Under the pieces are notes generated by a model. It did no database searches and had not been told where the DNA came from. It saw only the letters and a list, made by a program, of their open reading frames with translations. From DATFEN01 sp035691285 (GTDB lineage Bacteria; Acidobacteriota; Vicinamibacteria; Fen-336), in the NCBI GenBank assembly GCA_035691285.1, contig DASSJI010000249.1, forward strand, positions 1 to 25,254: a stretch of DNA of 25,254 bases, given 5' to 3'. Shown here piece after piece: positions 24,020-25,254 of the stretch (position 1 is its first letter; each line of letters begins with the position of its first letter). Both the position numbers and the translations under genes were made by a program.

Positions 24020-25254
24020 GTGGCGAGAGTGTGTCGCTTCTGCGCTGGGATCGTGCTCCTCGGCGTCGCGGCCTGCGGCGGCGGGCCCACGGCCGTCGCC
24101 GACTGGAGCATGGCGGACCGCACGGTCGACGTCGAAACGGATCAGCGGGGCGAGGGCGACGCCGACGCGCCTGGGCCCGACGGCATCGTCGACGACTACG
24201 ACAACGCGCAGGGCGTTCTGGCCCCGGGCCTCAACGGCAACATCTCGACGAAGTTCCCGGACGACGGGCTGTACGAGGTCGTTCTCGACGGCTGTGGATC
24301 GAGCGGCGCCGTCCATTACGCCTGGTTCGTGGACGGGAGCGCGCCCTTCGAGACGGACGACTGCGAGGCGCGGGTCCGGATGTCGGAAGGCCCGCACGCG
24401 GTCGCCCTCACCGCGCGCGACGCCTCCGGCGGCAGCGACACGGTCGAGCTGCAGGTGGACGTCCGCGACCTGGTCGTCGTCGGCCTCGGCGACTCGTTCT
24501 CGGCCGGCTCGGGGGACTCCCGCAGCGGGCTCGTGGCGGCGGACTACGACCAGATCCGCTGCACGCGTTCCGGGCGCTCGGGACAAGCGCGAGCCGCGCT
24601 CGCGATGGAGCAGCGGGATCCGAAGACGTCGGTCACCTTCGTCCACCTGGCGTGCGGCGGGGCGCGCGCGGACCAGGGCCTGCTGCGCGCCCACAACAAC
24701 CAGCCGCCCCAGCTCCTGGAGCTGCACGAGATCCTGCCGGCCGGACAGGCCGTCGACTTCGTGTCGTTCACTATCGGCGGCAACGACATCCGGTTCTCGG
24801 AGATCATCAAGCAGCTCATCAACGAGGCCGATGCGCCGCTGTCGAGCCTCCAGGGCGAGCAGCTCCACGCCCGTGTGCAGCGGCAGCTCCAGGAGCTGCG
24901 CGAGACCATGGCGCGGGTCGCGGCCTGCTTCGGCGACGGCTTCGAGGGCCGCCCCTGCGAGGTCTCCGGCCCGTCGGGACGGCCCGACGACGAGCGGGTG
25001 GTGACGCTGCCGCGCATTCCCGTCGCCGCGTCGAACCGAGTCGTTCAGGTCACGTATCCCGACCTGGCGACGCACTTCGGCCGCGGCGGGGCGGTCGAGA
25101 TCTGTCCCAGCGGCGCCGTGGAGCGTCCCGGCGACCTGCTCGACGGGATCCTGGACGGTCGCGTCAACGGCGGCCCCCTCGACGACCCGCGCCCGCCGAT
25201 CCTGAGCGGCGCGGAGTGGGCGTGGGGGGACGCGACGCTTCTGCAGCCCGCGGA
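24020..25254 (+). CDS. SGNH/GDSL-hydrolase lipoprotein (3' end beyond the window)
   Basis: Open from the GTG at 24020 to the window edge (411 codons). A lipoprotein signal peptide ends in the lipobox V-A-A-C with C19 as the lipidated residue. Residues ~45-150 are a secretion-type, Asp-rich stretch with an Ig-like beta pattern (YAWFVDGSAPF). The SGNH hydrolase domain begins at DLVVVGLGDSFSAGSG, with nucleophile S159 in block I (GDS, 157-159) and GGND at 253-256 in block III. The His/Asp block is not yet reached. It is probably an envelope-anchored esterase or lipase-like enzyme; the substrate is unknown. An ATG at 24110 would lose the signal peptide. Confidence 0.8.
   Translation, partial: MARVCRFCAGIVLLGVAACGGGPTAVADWSMADRTVDVETDQRGEGDADAPGPDGIVDDYDNAQGVLAPGLNGNISTKFPDDGLYEVVLDGCGSSGAVHYAWFVDGSAPFETDDCEARVRMSEGPHAVALTARDASGGSDTVELQVDVRDLVVVGLGDSFSAGSGDSRSGLVAADYDQIRCTRSGRSGQARAALAMEQRDPKTSVTFVHLACGGARADQGLLRAHNNQPPQLLELHEILPAGQAVDFVSFTIGGNDIRFSEIIKQLINEADAPLSSLQGEQLHARVQRQLQELRETMARVAACFGDGFEGRPCEVSGPSGRPDDERVVTLPRIPVAASNRVVQVTYPDLATHFGRGGAVEICPSGAVERPGDLLDGILDGRVNGGPLDDPRPPILSGAEWAWGDATLLQPA

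Overview
The window is a GC-rich (about 68-70% by eye) stretch from a diderm, probably Gram-negative bacterium. It encodes a BamA-type outer-membrane barrel, a PagL-type lipid A deacylase, a lipoprotein, and two sigma-54 activators. Myxococcota or another former deltaproteobacterial lineage would fit, but the sequence alone does not settle the taxon.

Layout. 1-162 is the 3' end of a DksA/TraR zinc-finger protein, followed by a small DoxX-like membrane protein (527-922). 1155-5305 holds a sigma-54 activator with no sensory domain (EBP1) and a large periplasmic beta-propeller/Y_Y_Y histidine kinase. 10248-5326 on the minus strand is a three-gene unit: an ATP/ADP-translocase-like carrier with HEAT repeats, a double cNMP-fold protein, and an esterase. 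10249-10777 is a regulatory region with a possible small gene. 12364-10778 (minus) is a GAF-AAA+-HTH sigma-54 activator (EBP2), divergent from a STAS-domain protein and a kinase-like/BamA-barrel fusion (12599-15494). 15918-20421 is a tightly overlapping seven-gene operon: DoxX, PagL, tandem universal stress protein, ribosome hibernation factor, unknown protein, second ATP/ADP-translocase-like carrier, RsbW-like kinase. 20656-20717 is the 3' part of a tRNA-Ser(GCU) gene, best explained as an attachment-site scar. To its right lie a MntA/HepT-like nucleotidyltransferase-HEPN pair, a MerA/RclA-like flavin reductase, a DUF2332 protein and a truncated SGNH-hydrolase lipoprotein.

Main result. Four -24/-12 type (sigma-54) promoter matches sit in the intergenic regions at 10278-10263 (minus), 10491-10506, 12526-12541 and 15845-15860. 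Three copies of one imperfect inverted repeat lie about 106-159 bp upstream of the predicted starts (10347-10369, 12425-12447, 15709-15731), where sigma-54 activators bind. EBP1 and EBP2 share almost the same C-terminal DNA-binding helix. The plus- and minus-strand transcription units from about 5.3 to 20.4 kb therefore look like one sigma-54 regulon. It combines ribosome hibernation, universal stress, lipid A remodelling, two nucleotide-carrier-like proteins, STAS/RsbW-type regulators and an envelope barrel, and may end at a tRNA-Ser island boundary. I read it as a candidate, apparently undescribed, stress or dormancy programme; that function is inference.
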